A stretch of 34,433 nucleotides of DNA from Chamaesiphon sp. 341R_metabat_111 (GCA_025351825.1 JANXVE010000038.1:1-34433); one strand, 5' to 3'; positions 15,825 to 24,584 are shown, counted from the stretch's first letter. The notes: a model not told the origin generated them from the sequence alone. Program-made: numbers and translations.

Positions 15825-16454
15825 CTATGTATTTACTTGTGCTGAAGAATAATCGCTTGGTTGAATCGGGATCGGGGGGATAACTGTTGCCTGAGATCGC
15901 TGTAACAATCCCTGCCAAAGCCGTTGATGTCCGTTGTTACTACCATAAAATAACAGGTCGAGCAGTAAATTTAGGGCTGCCTGTGAGAGTGACTCAAATG
16001 AATGTGTAGCCTCTGAATCCATTGCCTCATCACTCAGACGAGCTTGGTAGATGATAATAAAATTGTCGATGTATGCCGCCAAAGATGGAGATTCTAGGGG
16101 TAATCGATCGACTCGAACGAGCTGCTGCCAATCAGTCATCGTTTGACGCACCACCATTTGATACTTGCGCGCCAACCGATTGACGATCGATACTAGCAAC
16201 CGTAGCTGTGCGAGATCGAGCTGTTTTGCTACTGCAAACTTGACATGAGGCCATTCCCTGCGCCAGTCTGCGAGGATCCTGTGAAGGTCGATTTCCTCGG
16301 CGATTTGACCGATCTCCTGTCGATCGATTTGAGCGAGTGCGGTGATGGCAATCATTACCAGCTCCAGATCTAGATTCATCTTGTGTAATCGGTCTGAGTC
16401 GATCGATAATTCGTTCGGCAGATCCTCCCACTTGGCAGTTGATGCAGACATCAT
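15825..16454 (-). CDS. DUF3038 protein
   Basis: A 209-aa soluble, helical cyanobacterial protein of the DUF3038 type: LDLELVMIAITALAQID (about 29-45), the region around WPHVKFAVAKQLDLAQLRLLVSIVNRLA, and a C-terminal SFESLSQAALNLLLDLLFYGSNNGHQRLWQGLL. No catalytic residues or membrane helices are evident. The consecutive Met codons at 16454 and 16451 leave the start uncertain by one residue. In other cyanobacteria DUF3038 and DUF4335 genes are commonly adjacent, as here, suggesting a shared process. Function unknown. It is the first gene of a minus-strand unit reading into DUF4335. Confidence 0.75.
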   Translation of the reverse strand: MMSASTAKWEDLPNELSIDSDRLHKMNLDLELVMIAITALAQIDRQEIGQIAEEIDLHRILADWRREWPHVKFAVAKQLDLAQLRLLVSIVNRLARKYQMVVRQTMTDWQQLVRVDRLPLESPSLAAYIDNFIIIYQARLSDEAMDSEATHSFESLSQAALNLLLDLLFYGSNNGHQRLWQGLLQRSQATVIPPIPIQPSDYSSAQVNT

Positions 16455-16926
16455 TTAATAAAGACAAAACATATAAGCTATCGATGTCGAGCACACGGCT
16501 TGCGGAAGCAAAGTAGAAAAGCTATCTAACTAACTTATCCTCGCCGTCAGGTACTCCTTAAATGCGTAATCGTCCACTCCTAATCCAGAAGTATTTAAGA
16601 TGATAAATGTTTCCAGTGGATTTGGGCTTTTCAAGCCTGGTAATCCTCAGCTATTTACCAAGGTTCGATTAACTTTTTTTACATATGATACCAACAATTG
16701 TATCATAGTCAATTATTTATCCGTAATTAGACGTAACTATTGACTCCAGCCCTGTGTACTTACAAATATAAGCTGCTTTGTTCTTCACCCATTTCCAAGC
16801 TTCTCAACCCCAGGTTTTGGTAGAATAAAAGTATCAAACTGTCCATTACCAACTAAATCGCGATCCGATCGGGCACAATGACAGGAGACAGTTGACCTTT
16901 TTCAAAATTTAGAGCAAAAAATTAAC
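16455..16926. other. Divergent promoter region between DUF3038 and the carbonic-anhydrase-like gene
   Basis: No gene is seen in these 472 bases. There is an inverted repeat ATGATAC (16685-16691) / GTATCAT (16700-16706) with an 8-base spacer, in AT-rich sequence that could be an operator for either divergent gene. The remainder shows no strong hairpin, tRNA-like or repeat structure. Confidence 0.4.
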
Positions 16927-17511
16927 ATGCGGGATAGTTGTCAGTGCTTTCAGAACGATGATGCAGATCGAGTCAAGTCGTCTAATCCGAATCGCCGTCA
17001 ATTTCTCCGTCACCTAGTTGGTACCGGAGTGCTGATTACCGCTAGTACGATCGCACCCACTCTGGCTAGAGCGGAAACAAAAACCCCCAAAGCACTCGTC
17101 TTAAGTTGTATCGATTACCGCATTCTTGAAGCAGAACGCTATTTTCTCTCACTCCAAAGTCTCGGCGGACAATATGATTTCGTGGCTCTAGCCGGAGCCT
17201 CCCTCGCCCTGAGCGGGATGCCGCACCAGTACGATGCCGACGCATTTTGGGATCAGTTAGATATCTCCTATCGCTTACACAGTATCAAAAAAGTGATTAT
17301 TCTCGACCATGAAGACTGTTCTGTCTATGAATACAAGATCGAACCCAATCTTGCCGCCAATCCCACACTGGAACTCACCACCCACACCGAATACCTCAGC
17401 CGAGCCTACTGGGCAATCCGCGACAGGTATCCCGATCTCAACATTGAACTCTATTTCGTCAAGTTGAATACAGAAGTGAAGTTGATTTCGCCGTTGGCAA
17501 AGGTGGTTTAG
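16927..17511 (+). CDS. Tat-exported beta-carbonic-anhydrase-like protein
   Basis: A 194-aa protein with a twin-arginine signal (NRRQFLRHLVGTGVLITAS, Arg23-Arg24) ending at LARA around residue 49. The mature part has a beta-carbonic-anhydrase-like metal site: CIDYR gives Cys61, Asp63 and Arg65, and DHEDC gives His128 and Cys131. Cys61, His128 and Cys131 would bind zinc, and the Asp63/Arg65 dyad is the usual catalytic gate. At about 145 mature residues it is shorter than classical beta-CAs, so CO2 hydration is plausible but unproven. Tat export implies folding and metal loading in the cytoplasm before delivery to periplasm or thylakoid lumen. It stands alone, with no carboxysome or transporter genes nearby. 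Confidence 0.7.
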   Translation: MRDSCQCFQNDDADRVKSSNPNRRQFLRHLVGTGVLITASTIAPTLARAETKTPKALVLSCIDYRILEAERYFLSLQSLGGQYDFVALAGASLALSGMPHQYDADAFWDQLDISYRLHSIKKVIILDHEDCSVYEYKIEPNLAANPTLELTTHTEYLSRAYWAIRDRYPDLNIELYFVKLNTEVKLISPLAKVV

Positions 17512-17695
17512 GGGTTAGGCTTTAGACTTTGGACTTTGGGCTTTAGGGGTTAGGCTTTAGGGGTTAGGAAAGAGAGAACGCAAGCGTTCTGCACATCTAG
17601 GCTTCACTCTAAATGCTCCATCCATAGAGCCTAAAGCCTAGATCCTTTTCCAAAGCTTTCCCTAAAGCCTAAAGCCCAAAGCCTAAAGCCTAAAT
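17512..17695. repeat. Heptamer-type repeats (TTTAGGC family) in opposed orientation
   Basis: Direct copies of TTAGGCTTTAGG-like words fill 17512-17575, and complementary CCTAAAGCC words fill about 17629-17695. The region can therefore fold on itself. It begins just after the carbonic-anhydrase-like stop and may end that transcript. A short piece of the same motif follows the protease gene at 22619-22630. It resembles the short tandemly repeated heptamers described in cyanobacteria. Confidence 0.75.
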
Positions 17696-17852
17696 AGTGA
17701 TATCCGCAAACCCAAATGTTAATTCCGCGATTAAATATGGCAATAATAAAACTGAAGCTACACTAAAAGATATCTTACGTCTGGGATCGCAGATTGCTCA
17801 ACGGACAAAATAGTCAGTATCAGGTGCAGGTCTAAGGATATAAACAAAATAT

Positions 17853-19703
17853 ATGCATAACAGTTCCCACATCAAGTCGAAGCGATTTTCTAAGTCATTG
17901 TGGCGATTAGCGGCTGGCTTGCTGGTCGCTCAGGGAGTTGTCTGGAGTAGTCCGGTGTTGGCAAAACCCAACGATCCCAACGCACTCACCTATGGAGAAC
18001 TATTTAAAGAAGTAGATCGGGGTACCGTCTCGAAAGTAGAACTCGATCCAGCTACCAAAGTTGCCAAAGTCACCCTCTCAGGTGGTACGCCTGAGAACAG
18101 AATTCGCAGCAAAGAAGTATTGTTACTAGAAGACAACTCAGAGCTGTTTAACAAGCTCAATACTAAGGGCGTAGAAATTAGCGTGCAGCGATCTGCTGAC
18201 AAAAACGCGATTTTTGGACTACTCGGCAATGTTCTCTTATTAGTATTCGTAATTACCGTACTGTCTGCCATTATCCGTCGATCGGGTGCTGGTGGCGGTC
18301 AAGCGATGAGTTTTGGCAAATCCCGCGCGCGCTTTCAGATGCAGGCGAAAACGGGTGTGATGTTTGATGATGTCGCCGGAATTGAAGAAGCCAAGGAAGA
18401 ACTCCAAGAAATCGTCACTTTCTTACAGCAGCCAGAACGGTTTACCTCTGTCGGTGCCAAGATTCCGAAGGGTGTACTCCTAGTCGGTTCCCCAGGAACT
18501 GGTAAAACCCTGATGGCAAAAGCCATTGCTGGTGAAGCAGGCGTACCATTCTTTAGCATCTCCGGTTCGGAGTTTGTCGAAATGTTCGTCGGTGTGGGTG
18601 CTTCCCGCGTCCGCGATTTGTTCAAAAAAGCAAAGGAGAATGCCCCTTGCCTAGTCTTCATCGATGAAATCGACGCAGTTGGTCGTCAGCGGGGCGTAGG
18701 CATCGGTGGTGGTAACGATGAGCGCGAACAAACGCTCAACCAATTGCTGACCGAGATGGACGGATTTGAGGGCAATAATGGTGTCATCGTCATCGCTGCT
18801 ACCAACCGCGCTGATGTCCTCGATGCCGCACTACTCCGCCCAGGACGATTCGATCGACAAGTTAAAGTAGAGTTACCTGACTGTAAAGGTCGTTTGGCAA
18901 TTCTCAATGTCCATATTCGCGACAAGAAAGTCGATCCGTCTGTCTCTCTAGATCTCATCGCCCGCCGGACAACTGGCTTCAGCGGTGCAGACTTAGCCAA
19001 CCTCCTAAATGAAGCGGCAATCTTCACCGCTCGCCGCCATAAAACAGCGATGACGATGGCAGAAATCAACGATGCGATCGATCGTGTCGTGATGGGCATG
19101 GAAGGTCGCTTCATCCCCGATGGTAAAGCGCGCCGTCTAGTTGCCTACCACGAAATCGGTCACGCCCTAGTCGGAGCAATCATGGGCTGTAACCCGCTTC
19201 AGAAGGTGACAATCCTCCCTCGTGGTGGCTCCAAAGGCGCAGCTTGGTACCTACCCAATGAAGAAGAAGGTCTAACCTCTCGCTCTGAATTCCTCGCCGA
19301 TATCGCCATGACAATGGGCGGACGTGCCGCCGAAGAAGTAATCTTTGGCGACTCCGAGGTAACTTGGGGTGCTAGTTCGGATATCGAATCAGTCACCAAT
19401 ACTGCCCGCAATATGGTGACTCAGTACGGCATGTCCAGCCTGGGCAAGCTCTCCCTCGGCTCGAATGGTGACTATTCCGAAGAAGTCGCTGCGAAGATCG
19501 ATCGAGAAATTCGCGCACTGATCCAATCTGGACATCGCAAAGCAGTCGAAATCATCGATAGCAATCGCGAGTTAGTTAATCTCCTTACCGATCTATTGCT
19601 TGACAAAGAAACGATCGAAGGTGAGGAATTTCGCCAGATTATCGATCGAGAAACTGGTCGGAAGGAAACACTTCAACCGATTCGGATTCGCTCTGGATCT
19701 TAA
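17853..19703 (+). CDS. ftsH: ATP-dependent zinc metalloprotease FtsH
   Basis: A 616-aa membrane AAA+ protease. Two membrane segments lie at about 17-37 and 119-141 with the ~80-residue exported domain between them. The AAA module has Walker A GSPGTGKT (212-219), pore motif MFVGVG (244-249), Walker B LVFIDEID (267-274) and SRH arginines in LRPGRFDR (Arg329, Arg332). The protease has HEIGH (zinc ligands His433 and His437, catalytic Glu434) and the third ligand Asp510 in GASSD. Cyanobacterial FtsH hexamers degrade damaged D1 and other membrane proteins; which paralogue this is cannot be fixed here. ATG 17853 has a distant AAGGATAT upstream. It is closed by a strong hairpin terminator. Confidence 0.97.
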   Translation: MHNSSHIKSKRFSKSLWRLAAGLLVAQGVVWSSPVLAKPNDPNALTYGELFKEVDRGTVSKVELDPATKVAKVTLSGGTPENRIRSKEVLLLEDNSELFNKLNTKGVEISVQRSADKNAIFGLLGNVLLLVFVITVLSAIIRRSGAGGGQAMSFGKSRARFQMQAKTGVMFDDVAGIEEAKEELQEIVTFLQQPERFTSVGAKIPKGVLLVGSPGTGKTLMAKAIAGEAGVPFFSISGSEFVEMFVGVGASRVRDLFKKAKENAPCLVFIDEIDAVGRQRGVGIGGGNDEREQTLNQLLTEMDGFEGNNGVIVIAATNRADVLDAALLRPGRFDRQVKVELPDCKGRLAILNVHIRDKKVDPSVSLDLIARRTTGFSGADLANLLNEAAIFTARRHKTAMTMAEINDAIDRVVMGMEGRFIPDGKARRLVAYHEIGHALVGAIMGCNPLQKVTILPRGGSKGAAWYLPNEEEGLTSRSEFLADIAMTMGGRAAEEVIFGDSEVTWGASSDIESVTNTARNMVTQYGMSSLGKLSLGSNGDYSEEVAAKIDREIRALIQSGHRKAVEIIDSNRELVNLLTDLLLDKETIEGEEFRQIIDRETGRKETLQPIRIRSGS

Positions 19704-19719
19704 TTAGGTCGATTAAGCC

Positions 19720-19754
19720 AAAAGCCCGACTTCTTTTAAAGAAGTCGGGCTTTT
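19720..19754. terminator. Bidirectional terminator between ftsH and the ABC ATPase gene
   Basis: A 14-bp perfect stem AAAAGCCCGACTTC (19720-19733) with GAAGTCGGGCTTTT (19741-19754) and an AT-only loop. It has T-runs in both readings and lies between convergent genes. Confidence 0.9.
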
Positions 19755-19768
19755 AATAGCAGTTAAAA

Positions 19769-20761
19769 CTAATCTGATTTTTCAGCATTGCCAGATTGAA
19801 ATATTTGACCAATCACATCATCGATCGGTGGATCGGTGATACTGAGATCGACGACTTCTAATTCTCCCAGCAGTTGAGAGACAGTTTTGGTCAGTATTTC
19901 TTGTGGCACCAGAAAACTAGTGGATGCACCATCAACTTCTTTGACTTGAGCATACTGTTCTAATCGATCGAGCGCGTAAACATGAGCAAATTCTACGTTC
20001 ACTTCCCGACATGGTGAAAATCTTTCAATCAAGCCATTGAGGCTACCATCGTAGATTAATTGCCCTTGATGGATGACCAATACTCGATCGCACAGTGCCG
20101 TAATATCAGTCATATAGTGACTAGTCAGCAAAATCGTCGCCTTATATCGCTGATTATATTCTCGCAAAAATTGCCGCACTGCCACCTGAGCATTGACATC
20201 CAAGCCCAATGTCGGCTCATCGAGAAATAATACTTGTGGCTCGTGAATTAATGCCGCCAGCAATTCAGCTTTCATCCGTTCGCCGAGGGATAACTTCCGT
20301 ACGGGCTGGGTGAGTTTGCCCTGTAGAGTCAGCATTTCAGACAGTTCATGGATGCGTAGCTCGGCAGTTCGATCGCTCAAACCATATACAGCCGCATTCA
20401 TCTTGAGTGAGTCTAGCGCGGGTAGATCCCAGATTAACTGCTGCTTTTGCCCCATCACTAGGGTGATTTGTTTGAGGAAAGTAGTGTCGCGCTTGAAGGG
20501 GATGTGCCCAGCCACATTTACCGAGCCAGTGGATGGATGGATCAGACCACTAAGCATCTTCAGAGTGGTGGTTTTACCCGCCCCATTTGCTCCCAAAAAG
20601 CCGACAACCTCTCCAGCCTCAATTTGGAAGGAAACATCCTTTACAGCGTCGATTTGCCTGTACTTGCGGTGGAAGAAATGATCGATCGCCCCTTTCAATC
20701 CAGGTTCTTTGATCGCCACTGGATATACTTTACTCAATCGATCGACAGTGATACTGGACAT
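19769..20761 (-). CDS. ABC transporter ATP-binding protein (COG4586-like, ABC-2 exporter type)
   Basis: A 330-aa cytoplasmic ATPase. Walker A GANGAGKT (57-64), Q-loop near Gln105-107, signature in the variant form LSLGERMK (157-164), Walker B VLFLDEP (177-183), D-loop GLDV and H-loop His215. The ~40-residue N-terminal lead and long C-terminal domain after residue 245 fit the COG4586 class of exporters, whose two permeases are usually adjacent. Here no permease gene is present; the next minus-strand gene upstream is GST-like. Permeases may be encoded elsewhere. ATG 20761 is the start. Substrate unknown. Confidence 0.85.
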   Translation of the reverse strand: MSSITVDRLSKVYPVAIKEPGLKGAIDHFFHRKYRQIDAVKDVSFQIEAGEVVGFLGANGAGKTTTLKMLSGLIHPSTGSVNVAGHIPFKRDTTFLKQITLVMGQKQQLIWDLPALDSLKMNAAVYGLSDRTAELRIHELSEMLTLQGKLTQPVRKLSLGERMKAELLAALIHEPQVLFLDEPTLGLDVNAQVAVRQFLREYNQRYKATILLTSHYMTDITALCDRVLVIHQGQLIYDGSLNGLIERFSPCREVNVEFAHVYALDRLEQYAQVKEVDGASTSFLVPQEILTKTVSQLLGELEVVDLSITDPPIDDVIGQIFQSGNAEKSD

Positions 20762-20791
20762 GCAGAATAGTTGGGAGGGGACTTGTGGGTA

Positions 20792-20840
20792 GCGGAGATC
20801 TTACCCACCCCGCCCTACGGGCACCCCTCCGTGGAGGGGA
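20792..20840. repeat. Degenerate arm of the MITE-like repeat family
   Basis: GCGGAGATCTTACCCACCCC at 20792-20811 matches the arm seen inverted at 5567-5587. It is followed by a CCCCTCC/GGAGGGG hairpin at 20824-20839. It lies in the 190-base gap between two minus-strand genes. Confidence 0.55.
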
Positions 20841-20874
20841 TTTTAGCCCTAGTGTATGTGTGAGAATCTTCTAA

Positions 20875-21684
20875 TTAGTCGATCGCAATCGTAGTTGGCG
20901 CAGTTGCTTTTCCAGGTCGATTGCTATTCATGTCTGGCTTGTGGGGTTTGCGGAAGTCAGCGTATAACTTATCGCGCCAGGTGAAAAATAGATCGTAGTC
21001 GGGATTGTCAGCGAAACCAGGTACGCCTTTACCTTTGAGGTTGTCGGCGATATTGAGGTAAGGGCCAGCGGGAATCTTGAGCAAGAGGCTCAATCCGGCT
21101 ACCGTCAAGTCTGCCAGAGTAGGGGTATCACCCGTGAGATAAGCACAAGAATTTTGGGTTAGTAGTAGGCAGATTGATTCGAGGCTGCGGTGCATCTCAG
21201 CTTTGGCGGCTCTAACAGCATCTGGCGTTAGACCTAATCCTAAGCCTAGTACATCGATCGCTTCTCTGGGAATCGAGCTAACCAAATTTCTGAGGATATC
21301 CGGTGTACCAACAGGTAAAATAGAAGTACGCAGGTTGCTACTCTTAAGGCTTTCTAAGAGGATCGTCCGTCCGCCAATGCCGATCGAGTTATCCGCCCAT
21401 TGTTCGAGCAGCAAGCAGGTGGCTTTTTGTTGAGGATTGGTCGGGATAATTGGCCGATCTGGATAAGTTTTGTCTAAATAAAGCGCGATCGCGGTAGAGT
21501 CAGCAATAACTGTATTACCGTCTTTGAGTACGGGTACCTGTTTTTGACCCGATAGCCGAAATAACTCCAGTTGACCCATCCCAGGTACAACTTCGATTTT
21601 GCGGTATGCTAACCCTTTGTAGTCTAGAATCAATCGCACTTTTTCCGAAAAATGGGACAATTCAAATTGATATAGTTCCAGCAT
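20875..21684 (-). CDS. Glutathione S-transferase family protein
   Basis: A 269-aa GST-fold protein. The N-terminal thioredoxin-like domain (about 1-75) starts MLELYQFELSHFSEKVRLIL and contains the cis-Pro segment KQVPVLKDG and the ADSTAIALYLD glutathione gamma-Glu site. A longer helical C-terminal domain contains LTGDTPTLADLTVAGL (the N-capping-box region). The Ser after FEL may act as the activating residue. A C-terminal 20-residue Pro/Thr/Lys-rich tail is extra. The start is taken as ATG 21684; an in-frame GTG at 21720 would add 12 residues that do not belong to the fold. Substrate unknown. No operon partner is evident. Confidence 0.85.
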   Translation of the reverse strand: MLELYQFELSHFSEKVRLILDYKGLAYRKIEVVPGMGQLELFRLSGQKQVPVLKDGNTVIADSTAIALYLDKTYPDRPIIPTNPQQKATCLLLEQWADNSIGIGGRTILLESLKSSNLRTSILPVGTPDILRNLVSSIPREAIDVLGLGLGLTPDAVRAAKAEMHRSLESICLLLTQNSCAYLTGDTPTLADLTVAGLSLLLKIPAGPYLNIADNLKGKGVPGFADNPDYDLFFTWRDKLYADFRKPHKPDMNSNRPGKATAPTTIAID

Positions 21685-21794
21685 GTCTTTTGCTTTTCCG
21701 ATCGTAATTGACAACAGCACTACTTTCTATCCTAAAACATCCTTAGTGAAATGCATGTCCATAAGACTACGGTTTTCACGCCGATCTGATTTTA

Positions 21795-22616
21795 ATGTCT
21801 AAGCTCACTCCACCCGATCTCGTCGAATCTTCAACCTGGCAATACTGGATTGCCAGAGTGGTGCCGATGCTGTACGTTACAACGTTTACTCTGTTGCTAC
21901 CGACAATCCTAACTAAATTTTTTGGGGGATCTGAAGTAAGTGCGATCGAGGAGCAGCGATTGCAGCAACATCTACGATCGATCTCGATCGAGATTCTGGC
22001 ACACGGTGAAACGATCGGTGCGGGGGTACTGATTGCCAAACAACAGCGTGTCTATACTGTGATTACCAACGCCCATGTAATCCAATCTGCTAGTGCCCCA
22101 TTCCAACTTCAGACCCCCGATGGACAGATCTACGCCGCCGCTTTAGTTACTCCGCCCATCGGTCAAAACCGCGATCTGAGTATGCTGCGGTTTCAAAGTC
22201 TCGATCGAACTTACATCACCGCTAAATTAGCCACAGCTAGCCCTAAATCGGGCGATCGAGTCTGGTCGGCTGGATTTTCACTCAAAGGGACCGATCGGAC
22301 CATTGAGGACACTCCTCGCCCAACCTCACAGCCAAGTATTGCCAGTGGTCAAATCGTCCAAATCTTACCGATGCCGATCGCTGGTGGCTATAATATTGGC
22401 TCAGATCTACCGATCGAGCATGGGACTAGCGGCGGTGCGTTAATCGATCGATCGGGTAAATTAGTTGGTATCAATGGCGTTCAAGTCAAGTCCCTGTGGA
22501 ATAATCCAGAAATCCTCGAAGATGGTTCCAAAGTCGGCGATGTCCTTCACCACCAAATTAGAAATTCTCACTGGGCAATTCCCAGTAATTTTATTAGAGA
22601 GTTTGCACGGCTTTGA
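21795..22616 (+). CDS. Membrane-anchored trypsin-like serine protease (no PDZ domain)
   Basis: A 273-aa protein with an N-terminal membrane helix at about 19-40 and a trypsin/HtrA-type protease domain from about 60. The triad is His94 (TNAHVI), Asp127 (NRDLSML) and Ser212 (GTSGGAL). The C-terminus ends at the protease fold (HWAIPSNFIREF), with no PDZ domain, unlike DegP/HtrA family members of 350 aa or more. The anchor suggests activity on the periplasmic or lumenal face; the target is unknown. ATG 21795 is the start and no clear Shine-Dalgarno is present. The stop is 42 bases from the tmRNA terminator hairpin. Confidence 0.82.
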   Translation: MSKLTPPDLVESSTWQYWIARVVPMLYVTTFTLLLPTILTKFFGGSEVSAIEEQRLQQHLRSISIEILAHGETIGAGVLIAKQQRVYTVITNAHVIQSASAPFQLQTPDGQIYAAALVTPPIGQNRDLSMLRFQSLDRTYITAKLATASPKSGDRVWSAGFSLKGTDRTIEDTPRPTSQPSIASGQIVQILPMPIAGGYNIGSDLPIEHGTSGGALIDRSGKLVGINGVQVKSLWNNPEILEDGSKVGDVLHHQIRNSHWAIPSNFIREFARL

Positions 22617-22658
22617 TATTAGGCTTTAGGATTCAGTGAATCGTTCGGCAAAATCAAA

Positions 22659-22687
22659 ACCCGATCGAAACTAATCTCGATCGGGTC
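22659..22687 (-). terminator. Terminator of tmRNA
   Basis: A 10-bp perfect stem ACCCGATCGA (22659-22668) / TCGATCGGGT (22677-22686) with an 8-base loop. On the minus strand it is followed by a T-rich stretch (TTTTGATTTT). It begins 13 bases beyond the tmRNA 3' end. Confidence 0.75.
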
Positions 22688-22698
22688 TTAAAATATTA

Positions 22699-23094
22699 TG
22701 GAGCTGGGCAGAGTCGAACTGCCGTCCGCCCTGGGTATTAACTTTCCGCTCATTCACAGGTATAGTCTATCTAATCCTCAAGACGGGAGTGACCAATTGT
22801 CCCAGGTCGCAGGATGCTCTGATGAATCTTAGTTATTTAGCCCACCAGAGAAAACTAAATAAAGCATCCGTTGAGGGTTATCTATAGTATTTAACGGAGT
22901 CATACTATAAATGCTCGACCTTAGAAATTAATCTTAAGAGTTTTTTTAAGCGGCTACTGGAGCTGCTTTACGAGCGAAAGGTACAATGTTGTTTGCATCT
23001 AAATTTATTTGAGCCGATATTTACGAGAGTGGACTCCCTCTCGACCTGAATCACAGTGCAGCTTTCGCCAACACGTCGAAACCTTTACAGCCCC
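22699..23094 (-). ncRNA. ssrA: Transfer-messenger RNA (tmRNA)
   Basis: The 5' end GGGGCTG (23094-23088) pairs with CAGCTCC at the 3' end to make a 7-bp acceptor stem, followed by discriminator A at 22699. CCA is not encoded. The T-arm GTTCGACTC and the 5' GGTTTCGACG segment are typical of one-piece tmRNA. The resume codon GCA starts at 22996 and the tag frame runs to TAA at 22946, giving ANNIVPFARKAAPVAA, a cyanobacterial tag. It rescues stalled ribosomes together with SmpB. Confidence 0.97.
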
Positions 23095-23104
23095 GAATAT
23101 TTCT

Positions 23105-23133
23105 ATTATATAGTGTTTTTCAGGAATTGTCAG
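23105..23133 (-). promoter_or_regulatory. Promoter of tmRNA
   Basis: On the minus strand, -35 CTGACA (23133-23128) and -10 TATAAT (23110-23105) are separated by exactly 17 bp. The -10 ends 10 bases before the tmRNA 5' end. This is a strong sigma-70-type promoter, in keeping with an abundant RNA. Confidence 0.8.
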
Positions 23134-23280
23134 GGGTACGGGGGCATGGGGGCGTGGGGGCGTGGGGGCGTGGGGGAGTGGGAGTACGGGAGTACGGGAG
23201 ATAGCGCAGCAAGTGTCTTCACTCTCCCAAGCACAGCACCCACGCCCCCGTACTCCCACTCCCCACACCCCCCACACTCC
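23134..23280. repeat. G-rich/C-rich inverted repeat with G-quadruplex motif
   Basis: Five GGGGG tracts (23140-23144, 23148-23152, 23156-23160, 23164-23168, 23172-23176) are spaced by 3-base loops. An 18-bp perfect inverted repeat pairs 23173-23190 with 23247-23264. It fills the gap between the tmRNA promoter and the LpxB-like start codon. A related element lies at 13304-13407. Confidence 0.85.
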
Positions 23281-24552
23281 ATGAAACTCCTCTGTATCAG
23301 CAACGGACACGGTGAAGATGCGATCGCATTACCCGTCCTCCAAGAATTGCGAAAACTAGCTCCATCTATTGAAATAGTTACCTTGCCGATCGTGGGTGTG
23401 GGAAAAGCTTATAGTAATAATGGTTTCTCGATCGCGGGGCAGGTTCAGACGCTGCCATCGGGAGGATTTAATCAGGATAGTCGCCAATTGGTGCGAGATT
23501 TGCAGGGAGGATTGGCGGGATTGACGATCGAGCAAATTCGGACGGTGCGGGAGTGGGGCAAATCTGGGGGAAAGATTCTGGCGGTGGGCGATATTATGCC
23601 GCTACTATTTGGGTGGTTGAGTGGGGCTGATTATGCTTTTATCGGGACGGCAAAATCGGAGTATTATATTCGGGATAGTCAGGGTCAGATTTTAGCTTCC
23701 CAGCGAGATTCGATCGAAGTAAAGACCGGATCTTATTATTTTCCGTGGGAACGCTGGTTATTGAGTAGAAATAGGTGCAAGGCAGTATTTCCACGAGATA
23801 AATTAACGGCTGAAAATCTCCGACAATATCAGATTCCAGCTTTCGATCTGGGTAATCCAATGACGGATGGTGTTGCTCTAGATCCGCAAATACCGATTTT
23901 TTATCGACCTCAATCGGTACAGAGCGAACTAGCTCGTCCGTTAATTGTCACGTTACTACCAGGGTCACGTCCACCAGAAGCGTATGCAAATTGGACACAA
24001 ATAATTATCGCTGTAAATAGTCTGATTCCAGTCTTTTCTAAGCAGGAAATTATCTGTTTAGCGGCAATTACCCCCACGTTAGATTTAGCGATCTTACAGA
24101 GCAATTTGGATGAATTAGGTTGGGTACGAGTGGTCGATCCTGACACCAATCTTACTGATATTATTCCCGATCCGAGTGCGACTTATTATCGACGAGATCG
24201 GGCGACGATCGTCATTAGTACTCAAGCTTATCGGCAGTGTATGCAGCAAGGAGACTGTGCGATCGCAATGGCAGGGACAGCTACAGAACAATTTATCAGT
24301 CTGGGTAAGCCTGCCTTTATTATTCCAGGTGCTGGCCCACAGTTTACGCCAGATTTTGCCGAAGCGCAGACGCGGCTATTGGGTGAGTCGGTAATTTTGG
24401 TGGCTCAGGCACAGGATGTGGGGGTGGAGATGCAGCGATTATTGGGACAGCCGGATAAGCTACAATCGATCGCACGGAATGGACTATTACGTATGGGTAC
24501 ACCTGGTGCCGCGAAACGAATTGCAGCCTGTTTAGTCGAGAGAATCGATTAA
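23281..24552 (+). CDS. Lipid-A-disaccharide synthase-related protein, paralogue 1
   Basis: A 423-aa GT-B-fold protein of the LpxB-related type. The N-terminal domain has LLCISNGHGEDAIALPVLQEL, LPIVGVGKAY and LPSGGFNQD. The C-terminal sugar-nucleotide-binding region has VTLLPGSRPPEA (about 220-232) and AIAMAGTATEQFISLGKPAFIIPGAGPQFT. True LpxB joins UDP-diacylglucosamine to lipid X; these related proteins have no proven substrate. The start is ATG 23281, at the first conserved residue; the longer open frame upstream runs through the G-rich repeat and the tmRNA and is rejected. It is about 31% GT-B-like by eye to the gene at 26916-28160, with which it shares NGHGED and AGTA.EQ motifs. It lies 5' of a small TA-like pair and an MsbA-like exporter. 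Confidence 0.82.
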   Translation: MKLLCISNGHGEDAIALPVLQELRKLAPSIEIVTLPIVGVGKAYSNNGFSIAGQVQTLPSGGFNQDSRQLVRDLQGGLAGLTIEQIRTVREWGKSGGKILAVGDIMPLLFGWLSGADYAFIGTAKSEYYIRDSQGQILASQRDSIEVKTGSYYFPWERWLLSRNRCKAVFPRDKLTAENLRQYQIPAFDLGNPMTDGVALDPQIPIFYRPQSVQSELARPLIVTLLPGSRPPEAYANWTQIIIAVNSLIPVFSKQEIICLAAITPTLDLAILQSNLDELGWVRVVDPDTNLTDIIPDPSATYYRRDRATIVISTQAYRQCMQQGDCAIAMAGTATEQFISLGKPAFIIPGAGPQFTPDFAEAQTRLLGESVILVAQAQDVGVEMQRLLGQPDKLQSIARNGLLRMGTPGAAKRIAACLVERID

Positions 24553-24584
24553 TTAGTTAAAATGGCTAGAGCTAGGAAAAATGA

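Noticed and set aside
18335-19411. Minus-strand frames opposite ftsH
   Set aside because: The plus strand encodes a complete FtsH with all motifs; the antisense frames are Ser/Arg-rich mirror products.
22699-23094. Separate tRNA gene suggested by the T-arm-like GTTCGACTC near 22715
   Set aside because: It is the tRNA-like end of tmRNA: the acceptor partner is about 390 bases away and the tag frame lies between.
23056-23280. In-frame upstream extension of the LpxB-like gene to an ATG at 23056
   Set aside because: This stretch overlaps the tmRNA 5' end and its promoter and then a G-rich/C-rich repeat. The encoded sequence is low-complexity, and the conserved family start is at ATG 23281.
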